This document shows, one piece after another, positions 31,430 to 34,837 of a stretch of DNA of 34,837 bases. Under the pieces are notes generated by a model. That model saw only the letters and a list, made by a program, of their open reading frames with translations. It was not told where the DNA came from and did not search any database. Every line of letters begins with the position of its first letter. Position 1 is the stretch's first letter. The stretch lies in the NCBI GenBank assembly GCA_023435985.1, contig JAEZKY010000229.1, positions 1 through 34,837 on the forward strand, given 5' to 3'. This stretch comes from Bacillota bacterium (GTDB lineage: Bacteria > Bacillota > Clostridia > Clostridiales > Clostridiaceae). The translations under genes were made by a program, and so were the position numbers.

Positions 31430-32647
31430 TTGAGAATATTACATACAGGAGACTGGCACTTAGGTAAAAATTTAGAAGGACAAAGCCGCATGGATGAGCA
31501 AGAAGAATTTTTAAAAGATTTTGTAAATATTGTTGAAGAAAATAATATAGATTTAGTTATGATAGCTGGTGATGTTTATGATAATCCAAATCCACCAGCA
31601 AGAGCAGAAAAAATGTTTTATGATACCTTGAAGAGAATATCAAAAAATGGGGAAAGACTTACCTTAGTTATATCAGGAAATCATGACAATCCTGATAGAT
31701 TAGTTGCAGCAGGTCCCCTTGCAAGGGAACATGGAATCATTATGGTTGGGACTTCAAAAACTATAGTTCCTTGTGGAGAGTATGGAAATCATGAGGTCTT
31801 AAATGCTGGAGAGGGTTTTGTTGAAATTGAAGTAAATAATGAAAAAGCAGTCATTCTAACAATGCCTTATCCAAGTGAAAAAAGATTAAATGAAGTTATC
31901 TACAATGGAATGGATGACGAAGAAGAGAAAGCTAAGTCCTATAGTGAGAAAATATTTTCTTTATTTGATTCTCTAAGAAGCCATTATAGAGAGGATACCA
32001 TTAACTTAGTAATATCTCATCTATTTGCAATGGGAAGTGAAGAAGGTGGCTCAGAACGAAGTATTCAATTAGGAGGAGCATATATTGTTGATGGAAGTTG
32101 TTTTCCTAAAGAAGCCCAATATGTAGCACTCGGACATGTTCATAAACCTCAAATAGTTCCAGGTACTGAAAAGAAAGCAAGGTATTGTGGTTCGCCAATT
32201 CATTATAATAAGAAGGAAATAAGCTTTGATAAAAAGTGCTTTATAGTAGATGTTAAGGTAAACAAAGAATGTACAATTGAAGAAGTAAACTTAAAAGTAT
32301 ATAAGCCAATTGAAATTTGGAAATGTTCTAGTATTGAAGATGCAATTTTAAAGTGCGAGGAAAATAAGGAGAAAGATTGCTGGGTATACATGGAGATAGC
32401 AACAGATAGATACATAAGAGAAGATGAAATAAAACAAATGAAGGATTTGAAAAAAGATATTTTAGAGATAATGCCAAAGGTTAAAGGTATAGATGAAGAT
32501 ACTGCTTTAAATATAAGTGAAAAATCTTTTGAAGAAATATTTGTTGATTTTTACACGAAAGAAAGAGGAGTGCCACCAGAAGATGAAGTGATGGAATTAC
32601 TTTTAGCTATTATAAATGAAGAAGGGGAAGAAAATGAGGCCAATTAA
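31430..32647 (+). CDS. sbcD: Exonuclease SbcD (Mre11-like nuclease subunit of SbcCD)
   Basis: A 405-residue metallophosphoesterase that, with SbcC, cleaves DNA hairpins and double-strand ends. The phosphodiesterase motifs appear in order: GDWHLGKN with Asp8/His10, IAGDVYDNPNPP, ISGNHDNPDR, ISHLFA and LGHVHKPQ. The C-terminal capping region and SbcC-binding tail follow to a normal length. Start is TTG 31430 (fMet-RILHTGDWH), with GGGAGGA nine bases upstream. It overlaps the sbcC start by 14 bp, so the subunits are translationally coupled. Confidence 0.96.
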   Translation: MRILHTGDWHLGKNLEGQSRMDEQEEFLKDFVNIVEENNIDLVMIAGDVYDNPNPPARAEKMFYDTLKRISKNGERLTLVISGNHDNPDRLVAAGPLAREHGIIMVGTSKTIVPCGEYGNHEVLNAGEGFVEIEVNNEKAVILTMPYPSEKRLNEVIYNGMDDEEEKAKSYSEKIFSLFDSLRSHYREDTINLVISHLFAMGSEEGGSERSIQLGGAYIVDGSCFPKEAQYVALGHVHKPQIVPGTEKKARYCGSPIHYNKKEISFDKKCFIVDVKVNKECTIEEVNLKVYKPIEIWKCSSIEDAILKCEENKEKDCWVYMEIATDRYIREDEIKQMKDLKKDILEIMPKVKGIDEDTALNISEKSFEEIFVDFYTKERGVPPEDEVMELLLAIINEEGEENEAN

Positions 32648-34837
32648 ATTAAGAATCAAGGGTTTAAATAGTTTTATTGATGAGCAGACAATAGATTTTG
32701 ATAGGTTAACAGATAGAGGATTTTTTGGGATTTTTGGACCAACAGGAAGCGGGAAATCAACTATATTGGATGGTATAACTTTGGCTCTATATGGAAATGT
32801 GGCTAGAAAGAGTTCTAATTATATAAATACTAATTGCGATAGATTAAATGTAAATTTTGAATTTCAGATATCTGGAGCAGAAATTAAAAGATATGTTATA
32901 GACAGAGAATTTAAAAGAAAAAAAGATGGGGGAATAAATTCAGGAAAATGTAAAATAGTAGATATAACCAATATGGAAGAGGAAGAAGTTCTAGCAGATG
33001 GAGTTAAAACAATAAATAAAAAAGTTGAGGAGATTGTAGGACTTAACTTAGAGGATTTCTCTAGAACGGTTGTGCTGCCACAAGGAAAGTTCAGTGAGTT
33101 TCTAAAGCTGGAAGGTAAAGATAGGCGTGACATGCTTGAAAGGCTATTTAACTTAGAGCAATTCGGTGACAATTTATCTAGAAAACTTAGTTTAAAAATA
33201 AATAAAGAGAGAACTGAAAACAGTGTTTTGCTTGGTCAATTAAGCGGATATGATGATATAAGTGAAGATGTATTAAAAGAAAAAAAGAATATATTAGAAG
33301 AACTAAAGAAAGACTTAGAAATATTAAAGGAAGAATTAAAAGTAATTGAAAAAGATTATAAGGAAAATGAAGAAATATGGAAGCTGCAATTAGATTTAGA
33401 AGAATACAAAAATAAAGAAAAAGTATTAAAAGAGCAGGAAGATAAAATAAACCAATATATAGAAATAATAAAACTTGGAGAAGCGGGTGCAAAGGTTATA
33501 CCGTATATTAATGCTTTTGAGAATACTATAAAAGAGTTTAAAATAAATGAACTTGAATTAGATAAATTGAAAGCTGCAATTGAGAAGATCAAAGAAGAAA
33601 AAGAGAGTATAGAAAAACTATGGAATGAAGCAAAAGTTAATAAAGATAAAAAGCTTCCTCAATTAATGATACAAGAACAAAAGGTAAAGGATGCAATTGA
33701 AGAAAAAAAATTAGTAGATGAAATACAAAAAAAGATAGATATATTGAAATTACAGATAAGTGAAGCTGAGGTTGTAAGCAAAAGAGATAAAGAAGAACTC
33801 ATTAAGGTTGATGAGGAAATTAAAGATAAGAGTAAAATTGTAAAAGAGCATGACAAAAAGTATGAGGAATCAAAAATAAATGAGCAGCTTAAAGAAAAAG
33901 TTCAAGAAGGTATTCTTTTAGAAGAAAAATTAAATAGTTTGAAGTTATCTATAACTAAAGATAATGATAAGAAAAATTTTTTGGAAAAAGAGAATAATAA
34001 GACTATATCTGATGGCAAAAGTTTAAGGAACATCATAGAAAAAAGCGTTAAAGCTTTAGAAGAGAAAGAAAAACATTACGAAGAACTGCTTAAAAATTCT
34101 CCAGGAGAATCAAAAGACTTAGTCAATTTAAAGCAACTGATAGTTGAAAATGAGCAGAAGTGGAAAAATCATAATAAATTAATAAAAGAAATAGAATTTG
34201 CTGAAGAAGAAATAAAAAAATTAAATACTGAAATAATAGCTAAAAAAGAAGATGAGCAGAGACACGAAGAAGAGCTTGAAAAGATTAAATTTAAGCAAAA
34301 AGAAATAGAAAGGGAGAATTTGGCTAATATTCTAAGAGAAGAGCTTAAAGAAGGGGAAGTATGTCCCGTTTGTGGTTCAACTCATTACAATAAAGAAGAT
34401 ATAGTTAAAATAGAAATAAAAAATATAGATGAAATAGAGAAAAATGCTCAACTTAAGGAAGCTGAAATAAAAATTATTAATAATAATATAGTTGAGAAAC
34501 AAACTAAGATAAATAACTATAGTGAAAAGATAAAGATTAATGAAGAAGAAATAAATAAACTTGGAACTAAATTTAAGGAAAAGTCTTTAGAAGAATTGCA
34601 GGATGAATTTAAGAATTTAGAAAAAGCTTTAGAAGATTATACTAAGGCGAAAGAAACATTGGATAAAGATATTAACAAATTAAAAAATGAAATAAATATT
34701 AAAAATGGTGAAATAAATGAACTTAGAGCTGTAGTTAGAACGAATAGAAGGCAATTAGATGATTTAGAGAAAAGTCTTAAAGAAAATACACAACAATTAA
34801 ATGATATAGAAAGTAGAATAAATACATTAAAATCTGA
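32634..34837 (+). CDS. sbcC: Exonuclease SbcC (Rad50-like ATPase subunit), C-terminus beyond window edge
   Basis: 734 codons are visible of a protein usually above 1,000 residues; the C-terminal ATPase half lies past the right edge. The N-terminal ATPase lobe has Walker A FGPTGSGKST and a Q-loop at VVLPQGKFSEFLKL. A long antiparallel coiled coil follows, carrying the zinc hook C577-P-V-C580 (in GEVCPVCGSTH), which joins two SbcC molecules. ATG 32634 lies inside the 3' end of sbcD, with AAGGGGAAG before it. The frame is uninterrupted to the edge. Confidence 0.95.
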   Translation, partial: MRPIKLRIKGLNSFIDEQTIDFDRLTDRGFFGIFGPTGSGKSTILDGITLALYGNVARKSSNYINTNCDRLNVNFEFQISGAEIKRYVIDREFKRKKDGGINSGKCKIVDITNMEEEEVLADGVKTINKKVEEIVGLNLEDFSRTVVLPQGKFSEFLKLEGKDRRDMLERLFNLEQFGDNLSRKLSLKINKERTENSVLLGQLSGYDDISEDVLKEKKNILEELKKDLEILKEELKVIEKDYKENEEIWKLQLDLEEYKNKEKVLKEQEDKINQYIEIIKLGEAGAKVIPYINAFENTIKEFKINELELDKLKAAIEKIKEEKESIEKLWNEAKVNKDKKLPQLMIQEQKVKDAIEEKKLVDEIQKKIDILKLQISEAEVVSKRDKEELIKVDEEIKDKSKIVKEHDKKYEESKINEQLKEKVQEGILLEEKLNSLKLSITKDNDKKNFLEKENNKTISDGKSLRNIIEKSVKALEEKEKHYEELLKNSPGESKDLVNLKQLIVENEQKWKNHNKLIKEIEFAEEEIKKLNTEIIAKKEDEQRHEEELEKIKFKQKEIERENLANILREELKEGEVCPVCGSTHYNKEDIVKIEIKNIDEIEKNAQLKEAEIKIINNNIVEKQTKINNYSEKIKINEEEINKLGTKFKEKSLEELQDEFKNLEKALEDYTKAKETLDKDINKLKNEINIKNGEINELRAVVRTNRRQLDDLEKSLKENTQQLNDIESRINTLKS

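Overview
The window is very AT-rich DNA (by eye under about 30% G+C) with dense AAGGAG-type ribosome binding sites, frequent TTG/GTG starts, and gene sets typical of low-GC Firmicutes: murT-gatD, mutS2, zapA plus a long U32 peptidase, sbcDC, and a c-di-GMP-I riboswitch upstream of a chemoreceptor. It most resembles a solventogenic or soil Clostridium sensu stricto, but the species cannot be fixed from the sequence alone. No tRNA, rRNA or CRISPR array was seen.

Layout. A truncated putP-type Na+/proline symporter (minus strand) enters from the left edge. A c-di-GMP-I riboswitch with a downstream intrinsic terminator (about 1515-1670) leads into a hexapeptide acyltransferase and a dCache-type methyl-accepting chemotaxis protein. 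Next comes a nitrate/sulfonate-type ABC importer operon (substrate-binding lipoprotein, ATPase, permease; 4976-12094). Its binding-protein gene is cut in two by a 4,483-bp element (5525/5531 to 10007/10013). The element carries a large serine recombinase, a 54-residue ORF, two tandem paralogous exported small proteins and a GNAT acetyltransferase.

The host gene breaks exactly at a shared 6-bp GCATTT. Removing one copy plus the element restores a continuous 338-codon lipoprotein gene in frame. In the inferred circular form, imperfect inverted arms flank GCATTT, as expected for an attP site of a large serine recombinase. This is the most notable system in the window: a small, apparently precisely excisable element that acts as an off-switch for an ABC importer.

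Further right are a YitT-family membrane protein, an unrecognised 384-residue protein, and a minus-strand block of flavin-reductase-like protein, D,D-carboxypeptidase and the MurT/GatD lipid II amidation enzyme. A plus-strand run follows: a ZapA-headed long coiled-coil protein, an 18-codon ORF, a U32/DUF3656 peptidase, mutS2 and a DUF523 protein. After that come a LytTR regulator/membrane protein pair, an unrecognised 284-residue protein, an HxlR regulator divergent from an iron-sulfur flavoprotein, and sbcD-sbcC, with sbcC running off the right edge.

Functional threads are cell-envelope work (D,D-carboxypeptidase, MurT/GatD), division and DNA maintenance (ZapA-like, MutS2, SbcCD), and sensing and signalling (riboswitch-controlled chemoreceptor, LytTR pair, HxlR pair).
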